From Microlunatus elymi (lineage in GTDB: Bacteria > Actinomycetota > Actinomycetes > Propionibacteriales > Propionibacteriaceae): a stretch of DNA of 64,000 bases. The position numbers and the translations under genes were made by a program. Where the stretch lies: positions 1,364,001 to 1,428,000 of the forward strand of contig NZ_CP041692.1 of the NCBI RefSeq assembly GCF_007362775.1. The letters are read 5' to 3'. Below, piece by piece: positions 32,162-40,805 of the stretch; the first letter of the stretch is position 1; every line of letters begins with the position of its first letter. The notes below the pieces were generated by a model. The model was given only the letters and a program-made list of their open reading frames with translations, did not search any database and was not told the origin of the DNA.

Positions 32162-33099
32162 GCCCTACCTCCGGCGGTCTCGGTGTCGGGGGCGATTCCT
32201 GTCACGGCGGGTCCCTCGGCCAATGCGCCGACGTTGACCGCCGGAGCACGGCGGGCGGCCCGGCTGCGTCCACGACGCAGCCGTGGATTGAACACCTCAT
32301 CCAGGCTGGACTGCAGAAGCAGCAACGAGAACGCGATCATGGTCAGCATCAGGGTCGGCGGCAGGAACGCCCAGTAGGCGCCGACCCGGACCGATCCCCA
32401 GACCAGTGCCCAGTGCAGCATGATGCCGAGGCTGACCACCCCGGACGGGCCCAGACCGAGCATCGACAGTGCCGCCTCGGTCAGGATCGCGCCGGACATC
32501 TGCAGCACGAACGCCATCACCACGTACGACAGCAGGTAGGGCAACACGTCCCGCAACAGGATGCTGGGCAGCGAGGCACCCGAAATCCTGGCCACGTCGA
32601 TGTGTTCACGGGTACGAACGCTGGTCGCCTGGGCGCGGACTGCACGAGCGGTCCACGGCCAGCTGGTGATGCCGATCACCACACCGAGGATCAGGACGCC
32701 CCGGCTCGGCAGGGCGACCGACAACAAGATCACCACGACGATGGCCGGAATCGCCAGGACGACGTTGGTGAATCCCATCAGGACGTCCTCGACGGTGCCG
32801 CCGAGGTAGCCGGCGAAGAGGCCGATGATCAAGCCGATCCCGGTGGCGATGCCGCCGGCGATGATGCCGACGATCAGTGAGGTCCGGGTGCCGAAGACCA
32901 GATTGGCCAACACGCTCTGCCCCTGGTTGTCGGTGCCGAGCATCTTCGCGCCGAATCCCTCCGGCGGGTCGTACAGACCACCGACCACCGCGTCGGGCGA
33001 GGTCTTGACCACCATCGGTCCGATGACCCCGACCACCAGCACGGCGATGATGAAACACAACGCCACCCAGAATCTCGGGGTGAAACTGACCGCCCTCAT
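32158..33099 (-). CDS. Oligopeptide-type ABC transporter permease (OppC-like)
   Basis: A 313-residue inner-membrane permease with an N-terminal helix (FWVALCFIIAVLVVGVIGP), the DppC/OppC extracellular segment FGAKMLGTDNQGQSVLANLVFGTRTSLIVG, five further helices and the EAA-type loop ARISGASLPSILLRDVLP. The cytoplasmic C-tail is extended and basic. The start overlaps or abuts the OppB-like gene by one base. It forms the channel with the other permease. Confidence 0.9.
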   Translation of the reverse strand: MRAVSFTPRFWVALCFIIAVLVVGVIGPMVVKTSPDAVVGGLYDPPEGFGAKMLGTDNQGQSVLANLVFGTRTSLIVGIIAGGIATGIGLIIGLFAGYLGGTVEDVLMGFTNVVLAIPAIVVVILLSVALPSRGVLILGVVIGITSWPWTARAVRAQATSVRTREHIDVARISGASLPSILLRDVLPYLLSYVVMAFVLQMSGAILTEAALSMLGLGPSGVVSLGIMLHWALVWGSVRVGAYWAFLPPTLMLTMIAFSLLLLQSSLDEVFNPRLRRGRSRAARRAPAVNVGALAEGPAVTGIAPDTETAGGRA

Positions 33100-34109
33100 C
33101 AGCGTTCTCCTACCTGTGCGGCGCGAATACGGGGATCGATGAGCCCGTAGATGATCTCGACCAGGAAGTTGGCGGCGAGCACGGCCACCGTGATGATCAA
33201 CGTGATCCCCTGGATCACCGGATAGTCATTCGCGCCGATCGCATCGAACAGTTGGGAGCCGATTCCGGGATAGGAGAACACCAACTCGGTGATCAGCGCA
33301 CCGCTGACCAGGGTGCCGATCGACAGCGCCAGGCCGGTGATCTGCGGCAGCATCGCGTTGCGGAACACGTACCGGGTCATGGTGCCCTGCCGCAGCCCGA
33401 GACCGCGGCCGTAGTTGACGTAATCGGCGCCCAACTCGTAGATCGCCATCGACCGCATGCCGACCGCCTGGCCGCCGACGAAGATGATCACCAGCGACCA
33501 GAACGGCAACCACCAGTACGAGATCGCGTCACTGATGAACGTCATCGACAACTCGGGACTCATGCCGGGCGAGTAGGCACCGCCCACCGGCAGGAAGCCC
33601 CAGGTCACGCCGACCAGGTAGAGCAGGATGATCGCCAGGCAGTAGTACGGCATCGCCGACATGAAGAGCGATCCGACGAAGGCGCCCCGGTCGAACCAGC
33701 CGCCGCGGAACGCGCCGATCGCACCGATGACGTTGCCGACGATCCAGCCCACCAGGATCGCCGGCAACTGGATCGCGATGCTCCACGGCAGCGCCTGGCC
33801 GACGATGCTGTTCACCGAGGCCGGATACTGGGCGAAGCTGGTGCCGAGATTGCCGTGTGCCAGCTGTTTCAGGTAGGTGAGGAACTGCTCGTACCAGGGT
33901 TTGTCCAGACCGAACTGGTGAATGTAGTTGTTGTAGATCACCTGCAGTTGTTCACCCGTGGTCCCCCCGCCCTGCGCCATCTTGGTCACGATCGCGTCGA
34001 CCGGACTTCCCGGGATGATGCGGGGCAGGAAGAAGTTGAGCAGCAGGGCGATGAAGAACGCGAGCAGATACCACAGGGTTTTCTTGCCGAGATAGCGAGC
34101 AAAGACCAT
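33099..34109 (-). CDS. Oligopeptide-type ABC transporter permease (OppB-like)
   Basis: A 336-residue permease with the OppB/DppB architecture: N-terminal helix (LWYLLAFFIALLLNFFLPRIIPGSP), a periplasmic segment, five helices and the loop YVNYGRGLGLRQGTMTRYVFRNAMLPQ in outline. AAGGA lies eight bases upstream of ATG 34109. It follows the binding-protein gene by 45 bases and starts the permease part of the operon. Confidence 0.9.
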   Translation of the reverse strand: MVFARYLGKKTLWYLLAFFIALLLNFFLPRIIPGSPVDAIVTKMAQGGGTTGEQLQVIYNNYIHQFGLDKPWYEQFLTYLKQLAHGNLGTSFAQYPASVNSIVGQALPWSIAIQLPAILVGWIVGNVIGAIGAFRGGWFDRGAFVGSLFMSAMPYYCLAIILLYLVGVTWGFLPVGGAYSPGMSPELSMTFISDAISYWWLPFWSLVIIFVGGQAVGMRSMAIYELGADYVNYGRGLGLRQGTMTRYVFRNAMLPQITGLALSIGTLVSGALITELVFSYPGIGSQLFDAIGANDYPVIQGITLIITVAVLAANFLVEIIYGLIDPRIRAAQVGER

Positions 34110-34154
34110 CGAACATCCTTGTTCTGTCGTCGCCGTTGTGGTCGTGAGCCTGGG

Positions 34155-36005
34155 TCAGCTACCAACCCTCTTGAGCTTGAACAACCACTGGATGCCGGCA
34201 CCCTGCCACATCGGCGGCGCGTACGGGTTCTTCTCGTCCGGGAAGTTCGTCCAGTTCGACTCGTTGTACTCGTAGAACTCCAGCGGGCGATACATCACCG
34301 GGATGACCGGGATCGTCTCACGGAAGATGTTGTCCAACTCGCGGATCGCCGCGATCGACTCCTGATCATTGGCTGCCGCTGCCGCCTTGTCCAGCAGCGC
34401 CGGCACCCGGGAGTCGGAGAATCGGCCGTAGTTGTAGAAGGCCTGCTTGCCGATCTTCGGTACCCCGCGATTGTCCAGCATGTCCCGATAGCGGGCCCAC
34501 GGGCTGTTCGGGCCGACACCGGTGTAGGTGTTGTGGACCAGGTCGAAGTTGCCGTTCTGCATCGCGGTGGTCCAGGTCGGTGCCTGTGGGAAGTTGGTCT
34601 TGACGTCGATGCCGACCGCCTTGAGATTCTTGGAGATGATCTCGCAGCTGGTGTTCCAGTCGCTCCAGCCGGTGGGGCAGGAGATCGTCCAGCCGCCCAG
34701 CTTGGTGCCGTCGGGCAGCGAGTAGATCCCGTCGGATCCCTTCTTGGCCTTGAGTTCGTCGGTCAGGATCTGCTCGGCCTTGTCCGGGTTGTACTCCCAG
34801 CCGTTCGCCTGCACCGCGGACGCGTCGAAGTACTTCTCCTCCGAACCCTTCGGCACGATCATCGATGCCTGCGCATCGTCGGAGTAGCTGCTCATCGCGG
34901 TCTTGGCGATGTCGCCGTAGTTGATCGCGTACGCGAAGGCCTTGCGGACCTTCACGTTGTCCAGGCCCTTCTTGGACAGGTTGAAGATCACCGACGGCAG
35001 GTTGCCCGGGATGTAGTACGGCTTCTCCTTCAGCCAGGTGCCGACCGGCTTGCCCTTGTCCTCCCACATGGTCCAGATCTGGCTGGTGAACTGCTGGCTG
35101 GCGTCGACCTGGCCGCTCTCCAGGGCGAGGTCGCCGTCGGAGTTGGACTTGTAGATCTGGTGGTGAACGATCTTCATCGGTGGCTTGCCGTACGCCGTGT
35201 TGCCCCAGTAGTTGTCGTCGCGGAGCAGGTGCACCTGGGTCTGATCGGCCTTGCCGATCTTGAACGGTCCGCTGCCGACCGGCTCCATGTTGGTCACGGT
35301 GATGATCTTGTCCGGGCTGGTCTTGCTCCAGATGTGCTTGGGCAGGATCAGCACGCTGTTCAGCGCGCCCTTGACCGTCGGCGGGTTGTACGGATTCTTC
35401 TTCAGCGTGAAGGCGACGGTGCGCGGGTCCTTGGCCTCGACCTTGTCCAGATAGGTCCACACGTTGGAGAAGTTGAGCGCGGCCTGCTTGCCGAGCTCGA
35501 AGGTGTAGACGACGTCGTCGGCGGTCAGGTCCTGGCCGTCGGCCCACTTGGTGCCCTCCTGCAGCGGCACCTCGATGGTGTACTTGTCCGGCATCGACAT
35601 GCTCTTGCCCAGGCCGGCGTACAACTTGCCGTCGAGGATGTTCCAACGCAGCAAGGTCTCGTAGATCAACTGACTCTGCCCGCCGCCGGTCGGCCAGGCC
35701 GGAGTGGCGCTGTACGGGTTGAAGCTGGTCGGCGGCCCCCATTGGAAACCGGCGACGAAGAGCGTCTCGCCGGCGTCACCGGCGCGTCCCTTGGCGGCAC
35801 CACTGGTCTTGGCGCCGGGGTTCTTGTTGCCGGCGGCGCTGCCGCAGGCGGTGACGGTCGAACCGAGAATCACTCCGGTCGCGCCGGCACCGGCCAGAGC
35901 CAGGAAGCGGCGCCGGTTGGTGGCCCAGGAGTTGGTCCAGCGTTCGACATTCATTTCTGAGGTTCCGGAGTCCGTGCCGTGGCCGGAGCTGCTCGGGTCA
36001 GTCAT
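34155..36005 (-). CDS. Oligopeptide-type ABC transporter substrate-binding lipoprotein, Tat-exported
   Basis: A 616-residue family 5 solute-binding protein. The N-terminal region carries a twin-arginine motif TNRRRFLALAGAGATG and a lipobox ending in TVTAC, so it is exported folded and anchored by lipid. The mature part has NPYSATPAWPTG, WADGQDLTADDVVYTFEL, PVGSGPFKI and KVRKAFAYAINY-type motifs of OppA/DppA. Peptides, or oligosaccharides in some actinobacterial members, are possible ligands. ATG 36005 is preceded by GGAGGG; about 45 residues lie before the Tat motif, which is long. A LacI-like operator lies in its promoter, hinting at sugar control. Confidence 0.88.
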   Translation of the reverse strand: MTDPSSSGHGTDSGTSEMNVERWTNSWATNRRRFLALAGAGATGVILGSTVTACGSAAGNKNPGAKTSGAAKGRAGDAGETLFVAGFQWGPPTSFNPYSATPAWPTGGGQSQLIYETLLRWNILDGKLYAGLGKSMSMPDKYTIEVPLQEGTKWADGQDLTADDVVYTFELGKQAALNFSNVWTYLDKVEAKDPRTVAFTLKKNPYNPPTVKGALNSVLILPKHIWSKTSPDKIITVTNMEPVGSGPFKIGKADQTQVHLLRDDNYWGNTAYGKPPMKIVHHQIYKSNSDGDLALESGQVDASQQFTSQIWTMWEDKGKPVGTWLKEKPYYIPGNLPSVIFNLSKKGLDNVKVRKAFAYAINYGDIAKTAMSSYSDDAQASMIVPKGSEEKYFDASAVQANGWEYNPDKAEQILTDELKAKKGSDGIYSLPDGTKLGGWTISCPTGWSDWNTSCEIISKNLKAVGIDVKTNFPQAPTWTTAMQNGNFDLVHNTYTGVGPNSPWARYRDMLDNRGVPKIGKQAFYNYGRFSDSRVPALLDKAAAAANDQESIAAIRELDNIFRETIPVIPVMYRPLEFYEYNESNWTNFPDEKNPYAPPMWQGAGIQWLFKLKRVGS

Positions 36006-36089
36006 TTTCCCTCCACGTTGAGGTGATCGAATGGCGGTACAACCTGCGTGCGCCGACGGATCGAAACGATCGGCGATGTCTGCAGGCAC

Positions 36090-36117
36090 ATCATTACTGA
36101 ACCGGTTCGGTTGTCAA
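36090..36117 (-). promoter_or_regulatory. Importer promoter with LacI-type operator between -35 and -10
   Basis: On the minus strand TTGACA (36112-36117) and AATGAT (36090-36095) are 16 bp apart. The perfect palindrome GAACCGGTTC (36099-36108), with the central CG typical of LacI/GalR sites, fills the spacer. Transcription would start near 36083. No LacI gene lies in this window. Confidence 0.6.
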
Positions 36118-36190
36118 CGCCTGTTACGAAAATCGTTATCGAGATTCGTCGCGAGGCTCAGGCTCGTCTGAAGCTGTCCGTGCCGGACGG

Positions 36191-36196
36191 CAGAAT
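36191..36196 (+). promoter_or_regulatory. -10-like CAGAAT of leaderless ligase gene
   Basis: CAGAAT is six bases ahead of ATG 36203. No Shine-Dalgarno of normal spacing is visible. Confidence 0.35.
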
Positions 36197-36202
36197 CGGG
36201 GC

Positions 36203-37750
36203 ATGACTGACGACCACGGCATCCTGCTCGATCGGCTGGTCGCCGCCTGGCGCGGGCTGGCCGCAACGCGATCACGCAACGCCAAACGTGACCTGATCGC
36301 TGCCGTGCTGCGGGAAGCCACCGCAGCCGATGTCGAGATCGTGGTGAGCTATCTGTCCGGCAGCCTGCGCCAACGCCGGACCGGCATCGGCTGGCACAGC
36401 TTGCAGGACCTTCCGGCGCCGGCCGCCGAGGCCTCGCTGCGGGTCGTTGAGGTCGACGCGGCGTTCGAGCAGATCTCCGGGCTGGCGGGGCCCGGATCGG
36501 CCGCGTTGCGGCAGGCGGCGGTGGCCGAGTTGTTCGGCCGGGCCACCGCCGGTGAGCAGGAGTTGCTGCGCGGGCTGATCTTCGGTGAGCTGCGGCAAGG
36601 CGCCCTGGAGTCGGCCGTGCAGGACGGCCTGGCGGCGGCGTACGACGTTGATCGGGCGACCGTGCGTCGAGCGGCCATGTTGCTCGGTTCGACCACCGCG
36701 GCCGCCCACTTGTTGCTCACCGAGGGTGAGCAGGCGTTGGCTGAGGTCAGCCTCCAGGTCGGGATCGCGGTGCAGCCGATGCTGGCCGCCAGCGCCCCGG
36801 ATGTCGAAGCGGCATTGGCCAAGTCCGGTCTGCCGGCGGTGATCGACGCGAAGTTGGACGGCATCCGCGTGCAGGTGCACAAGCACGGTTCCAAGATCAA
36901 CATCTTCACCCGCAGCCTGGACGAGATCACCGAGCGGCTGCCGCAGGTGGTGGCCACCGTCGCCGCCCTGCCACAAGATCAACTGGTGTTGGATGGCGAG
37001 GCGTTGGCGCTGCGCCCCGACGGTCGACCGGAGGTGTTTCAGCAGATCGCCTCCAGCGCGGCCACCAGGAGCGAGTCGGCCGGTGCCGAGCGGCTGCCGC
37101 TGCAGGCGTACTTCTTCGATCTGCTGCGGATCGACGAGCTGGAGCTGCTGGATCAGCCGCTGGCCGAGAGGTCGGTGATCATGACCGACACGCTGCCGCC
37201 CGCTCTGCTGGTGCCACGATTGATCACCGACGACGGCGGGCGAGCCGCCGACTTCTACGCCGACGTGGTGGCCCAGGGTTTCGAAGGCGTGGTGATCAAG
37301 GACCCCACAGCCTCGTACGCTGCCGGTCGCCGGGACGCCGGTTGGGTGAAGGTGAAGCCTCGGCACACCTTCGACCTGGTGATCATCGCCGCCGAGTGGG
37401 GACACGGCAGGCGGCAGGGCTGGCTGTCCAATCTGCACCTGGCCGCCCGCTCCGACGACGGCGAGGAGTTGATCATGCTCGGCAAGACGTTCAAGGGACT
37501 GACCGACGAGATGCTGGCCTGGCAGACCGAGCGGTTCCTGCAACTGGAGGAGCGACGCGTCCCGGGAATCGTCTTCGTCCGGCCCGAGTTGGTGGCCGAG
37601 ATCGCCGTCGACGGGTTGCAGACCTCGCCGCGCTATCCGGGCGGGGTGGCGCTGCGGTTCGCCCGGGTGCTGCGCTACCGCGAGGACAAGCCCGCCGCGG
37701 AGGCGGACACCATCAGCACCGTGAAGCGGCTGCTGCCGGCCATCGATTGA
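36203..37750 (+). CDS. ligB: ATP-dependent DNA ligase (LigB-like)
   Basis: A 515-residue ligase similar in layout to mycobacterial LigB. An N-terminal DNA-binding domain (about residues 1-205) precedes the nucleotidyltransferase domain: motif I AKLDGIRVQ with the adenylated lysine near residue 215, motif III-like QAYFFDLLRIDE, motif IV EGVVIKDP, motif V WVKVKPRH, then an OB domain with LSNLHLAARSDDGEELIMLGKTFKGL in outline. No Ku or polymerase domain is attached, so it is a stand-alone repair ligase. It stands alone between a transporter operon and a lipoprotein gene. Confidence 0.93.
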   Translation: MTDDHGILLDRLVAAWRGLAATRSRNAKRDLIAAVLREATAADVEIVVSYLSGSLRQRRTGIGWHSLQDLPAPAAEASLRVVEVDAAFEQISGLAGPGSAALRQAAVAELFGRATAGEQELLRGLIFGELRQGALESAVQDGLAAAYDVDRATVRRAAMLLGSTTAAAHLLLTEGEQALAEVSLQVGIAVQPMLAASAPDVEAALAKSGLPAVIDAKLDGIRVQVHKHGSKINIFTRSLDEITERLPQVVATVAALPQDQLVLDGEALALRPDGRPEVFQQIASSAATRSESAGAERLPLQAYFFDLLRIDELELLDQPLAERSVIMTDTLPPALLVPRLITDDGGRAADFYADVVAQGFEGVVIKDPTASYAAGRRDAGWVKVKPRHTFDLVIIAAEWGHGRRQGWLSNLHLAARSDDGEELIMLGKTFKGLTDEMLAWQTERFLQLEERRVPGIVFVRPELVAEIAVDGLQTSPRYPGGVALRFARVLRYREDKPAAEADTISTVKRLLPAID

Positions 37751-37851
37751 TCATGCTGTTCACCGGGGGCACATGATGATCTTGTGGCGACGTGATCGGC
37801 CAGGCCTGGGCCGGGCTTGACAGTCGACGGCTTGCCCTTGAAGCTCGACGC

Positions 37852-38403
37852 GTGACTGGAGCCCTGCGGCGGTGTCTTGCCTGGTTCGCCATCCTCCTGG
37901 TGTGCGCCGGCACCGCTTCCTGCGGGCTGGCCGACCGGATTCCTCCCAGCGGACACAGGTCGACCCCGCCGGCTCAGCCGCGAGAGCTCACCGCGCCGTT
38001 GCTGTTCTGGCCGGTGAAGAAGGCGGAGCCCGGCGCCTGCCCGGCCGGCCTCAAGTTGGCGGTCGACGACGAGCCGAACGGAATCTGCCTCCGGCTGGGC
38101 GCCGCGGCACTCGTGGTGGACCGGCTGAAGGCGGTGTCGCTGGACCCGGGGCAGTCCGGCGACTGGGCCGTCGACATCACCCTGGCCGACGGCGACGCCG
38201 AGCCGTTCAACCGGCTCACCGAGGAGCTCAGTCAGCAGACGGATCCGAAGAATCGGATGGTGCTCACCATCGGTGTGCCACCGGACGGACGGCTGCTGAC
38301 CGCGCCGTCGGTTCCGCAGCGAATCGACGGGGCGCAGTTGACGATCAGTGGATCGTTCACTCGGGACCAGGCCGAGCGCCTGGTGCACGACCTGGGCGGT
38401 TGA
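37852..38403 (+). CDS. Putative lipoprotein with SecD P1-head-like domain
   Basis: A 183-residue protein. An N-terminal hydrophobic segment (CLAWFAILLVCAGTASCG) with a lipobox-like TASC suggests a lipoprotein. The mature region ends with GAQLTISGSFTRDQAERLVHDL, resembling the P1 head subdomain of SecD, which occurs as a free domain in some actinobacterial lipoproteins. The start is uncertain: GTG 37852 places the signal peptide correctly, and frames upstream to 37792 lack a better start. Function unknown. It follows the DNA ligase by about 100 bases. Confidence 0.6.
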   Translation: MTGALRRCLAWFAILLVCAGTASCGLADRIPPSGHRSTPPAQPRELTAPLLFWPVKKAEPGACPAGLKLAVDDEPNGICLRLGAAALVVDRLKAVSLDPGQSGDWAVDITLADGDAEPFNRLTEELSQQTDPKNRMVLTIGVPPDGRLLTAPSVPQRIDGAQLTISGSFTRDQAERLVHDLGG

Positions 38404-38471
38404 CGGCCGGTGAGTTGCTCATCACCGTCCACGGCCACGGGCGCAGTCCGGATGATCATCAGCTAACCCCG

Positions 38472-39749
38472 TCAGTCGGCCAACGGCTTGCGGGACGTCT
38501 CCGGCATCACGATGTAGACCACCAGCGAGACCACGCACAACAGTGCGACCCACCAGCCGAAGAGTCCGGGATTGCCCCGCTCGGCGAAGAACGTACCGAT
38601 GAAGGGTGCGGTGCCACCGAACAGGGCAACGGTCAGTGAGTACGGGAATCCGATGCCGGCGGCGCGGACCCGGCCGGGAACGATCTCGGCGTTGAGTGCG
38701 GCACTGATCGAGGTGAAGCCGCTGAGCAGAACCATGCCCAGCAGACTGATCAGCAGGTAACCGCCGAAGGACGGTCCCGATCTGATCAACGCCAGTCCGG
38801 GGACGATGCCGACGGCGAACGCGGCGGCGAAGATGATCAACAGTGGCTTGCGTCCGATCCGGTCGCTGAGGCTGCCGACCAGGGGTTGGATCGCACCGAA
38901 GAAGGCCAGCGAGATGGTGGAGATCAACAACGCCATGCTCGGGTCCACCTTGTTCTGCTCGGCGTAGTTGGGCAGATAGGTGGTCCAGGTGTAGTAGCTG
39001 ATGGTGCCGGCGATCGTCACGCCGATGATCAGCAACGACGGCTTGGGGAATCGTACGATCGCCTCGAACAAGTGCGGCTTGTGCTCGACCGGCGGGACAT
39101 GCGTCTCCACGGCCGCGCGCCGGATCCACAGTCCGACCAGAGCGATCAGGGCGCCGACGGCGAAGCCGATCCGCCAGCCCCAGGAGTTCATCTGGCTCGA
39201 CGTGAGGGTCAGCGTCAGCACGGTGGCCAGGCCGGAGGCGATCAACTGGCCGATGGTGGTGGAGACGTACTGGAAGGACGAGTAGAAGCCGCGCCGACCC
39301 TCCGGCGCCGATTCCACCAGAAACGTGGTGTTGGCGGCGAACTCGCCGCCGATCGACAGCCCGGACACCAGTCGTGCGAACACCAAGATCACCGGCGCCA
39401 GGATCCCCACACTCGCGTAGGTCGGCGTGATCGCGATGATCAAACTCGCCGCACCCATGGTCAGGATGGTCAGCGTCAGCGTGTTCCGCCGGCCCCAGCG
39501 ATCGGCCAGCGCACCGATCAACAGCCCGCCGATCGGCCGCAGGAAGAACCCGACAGCGAAGACCGCGAACGAGCTCAGGGTCTGTGCCAACGCGTTGTCG
39601 CCGGGAAAGATCTGCGGCGCGAAATAACGCGTCAGGAAGCTATAGATGTACCAGTCGTACCACTCGGCAGTGTTGCCGATCCCGGCTGCGAGGATCTGCC
39701 GGGCACCGCGCCGCTGAGCTGGAATCACATCGGTGTTCTGACCAGACAC
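38472..39749 (-). CDS. MHS-family MFS transporter
   Basis: A 425-residue metabolite:H+ symporter of the MFS. The N-terminus has GNTAEWYDWYIYSFL, the MHS/proline-shikimate-type TM1 motif, followed by RPIGGLLIGALADRWGRRNTL (motif A), and a second-half loop LSDRIGRKPLL. Twelve helices are predicted. Likely substrates are organic acids or compatible solutes. GTG 39749 is chosen because TAGCGT lies seven bases upstream (minus strand 39757-39762), a leaderless layout; longer frames run into the neighbouring repeat element and have no homology. Confidence 0.88.
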   Translation of the reverse strand: MSGQNTDVIPAQRRGARQILAAGIGNTAEWYDWYIYSFLTRYFAPQIFPGDNALAQTLSSFAVFAVGFFLRPIGGLLIGALADRWGRRNTLTLTILTMGAASLIIAITPTYASVGILAPVILVFARLVSGLSIGGEFAANTTFLVESAPEGRRGFYSSFQYVSTTIGQLIASGLATVLTLTLTSSQMNSWGWRIGFAVGALIALVGLWIRRAAVETHVPPVEHKPHLFEAIVRFPKPSLLIIGVTIAGTISYYTWTTYLPNYAEQNKVDPSMALLISTISLAFFGAIQPLVGSLSDRIGRKPLLIIFAAAFAVGIVPGLALIRSGPSFGGYLLISLLGMVLLSGFTSISAALNAEIVPGRVRAAGIGFPYSLTVALFGGTAPFIGTFFAERGNPGLFGWWVALLCVVSLVVYIVMPETSRKPLAD

Positions 39750-39820
39750 GTCCCCGACGCTATCGCGGCTTCGCCGCCGGCTCGTCGACATTCCATTCGG
39801 TGGTCCGCGGGATCGTTCGT

Positions 39821-39937
39821 CAGCCGCGCGCAAGATCGTCAGCCGCACCTGATATCGCCCGGCCCACCGCCAGCCGCACCCAAAAACGTCAGCCGCACCC
39901 GAAATTTCGGGTGCGGCTGACGTTTTTGCGCGCGGCT
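39821..39937. repeat. Dispersed element with CAGCCGCGCGC inverted ends, copy 2
   Basis: The ends CAGCCGCGCGCAA (39821) and TTGCGCGCGGCTG (to 39937) are inverted. Between them, GTCAGCCGCACC-like units recur at about 39838, 39870 and 39888, the last forming a perfect palindrome with its inverse. The ends match the element at 10158-10259, which also continues into CCGGACA/TGTCCGG. Confidence 0.75.
39882..39927. terminator. Perfect bidirectional terminator downstream of sodA
   Basis: A perfect 46-bp palindrome (23-bp arms) begins AAAAACGTCAGCCGCACCC and ends in TTTTT, so either strand gives a GC-rich stem followed by a U-run. It lies 46 bases after the sodA stop, inside repeat copy 2. Confidence 0.85.
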
Positions 39938-39972
39938 GTGTCCGGGCCGAGGACTCGAGCGCGCGCCAATGG

Positions 39973-40596
39973 TCAGGGGACGATGAGGCCCTGGGTCTGG
40001 CTGGTGGCGCGGGTGAAGCGGTCTTGGGCGTCGGCCCAGTTGACGACGTTCCACCAGGCTTTGACGTAGTCGGGTTTGACGTTTTGGTATTGCAGGTAGA
40101 AGGCGTGTTCCCACATGTCCAGCAGCACGATCGGGATCTGGGCCAGGGGCAGGTTGCCTTGTTGGTCGTAGAGCTGGACGATGTTGAGGCGGCGGCCCAG
40201 GGTGTCGTAGGCCAGGATGGCCCAGCCCGATCCCATGATGCTGGTGGCGGTGGCTTCGAAGTGGGCGCGGAAGGCGTCGAAGGTGCCGAAGTATTCGTCG
40301 ATGGCCGCGGCGAGTTCACCGGTGGGTTTGTCGCCGCCGTCGGGGGACAGGTTGGGCCAGAAGACGGAGTGGTTGACGTGGCCGCCGAGGTTGAAGGCGA
40401 GCGCCTTTTCCAGGCCGGCGACGGTGCCGAGTTGGTTCTTCTCCCGGGCTTCGGCCAGTTGGTCCAGGGCGGTGTTGATGCCCTTGACGTAGGTGGCGTG
40501 GTGCTTGTCGTGGTGCAGTTCCATGATCTTGCCCGAGATGTGCGGCTCCAGTGCGCCGTAGTCGTAGGGCAGATCAGGAAGCTCATAGGCAGCCAT
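39973..40596 (-). CDS. sodA: Superoxide dismutase, Fe/Mn type
   Basis: A 207-residue enzyme converting superoxide to peroxide and oxygen. Metal ligands are visible in [13 protein letters not shown] (first His), [11 protein letters not shown] (second His) and [11 protein letters not shown] (Asp and His). [15 protein letters not shown] is the usual N-terminus. Metal preference (Mn or Fe) is not certain. ATG 40596 follows GAGGGGACA. Unlike most accessory genes here it is almost free of TGATCA words and uses strongly biased codons, as for highly expressed genes. A perfect terminator follows. Confidence 0.96.
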   Translation of the reverse strand: MAAYELPDLPYDYGALEPHISGKIMELHHDKHHATYVKGINTALDQLAEAREKNQLGTVAGLEKALAFNLGGHVNHSVFWPNLSPDGGDKPTGELAAAIDEYFGTFDAFRAHFEATATSIMGSGWAILAYDTLGRRLNIVQLYDQQGNLPLAQIPIVLLDMWEHAFYLQYQNVKPDYVKAWWNVVNWADAQDRFTRATSQTQGLIVP

Positions 40597-40805
40597 CGGA
40601 ATTCTTGTCCCCTCGCTCGTGAGTAGCAATCAGGATGAATCTTTTCGCATCCTAACGCGCTGGTCGGCGGGCGCCGAGGGGTGCCCCGACCGCCGATGAT
40701 CTTCCGCTGACGTCAACCATCGTCGATCCCAAGATCAACCTTCGTCACCGCAGGATCGCGACAAATGTCGTACCCGATCTGGGTCGTCGCGTGTTGGATG
40801 GAGCC

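Noticed and set aside
33252-35960. A 902-residue plus-strand frame opposite the ABC importer genes
   Set aside because: It is an artefact of high GC: no start signal, no domain, and the minus strand has four coherent transporter genes.
39838-39900. Possible CRISPR-like array from repeated CGTCAGCCGCACC units
   Set aside because: Units are about 12-18 bp, irregularly spaced and inverted; no spacers of even size and no cas genes.
39750-40586. Upstream extension of the MHS transporter frame into the sodA region
   Set aside because: It reads antisense/out-of-frame sodA and the repeat element; transporter homology begins just after GTG 39749.
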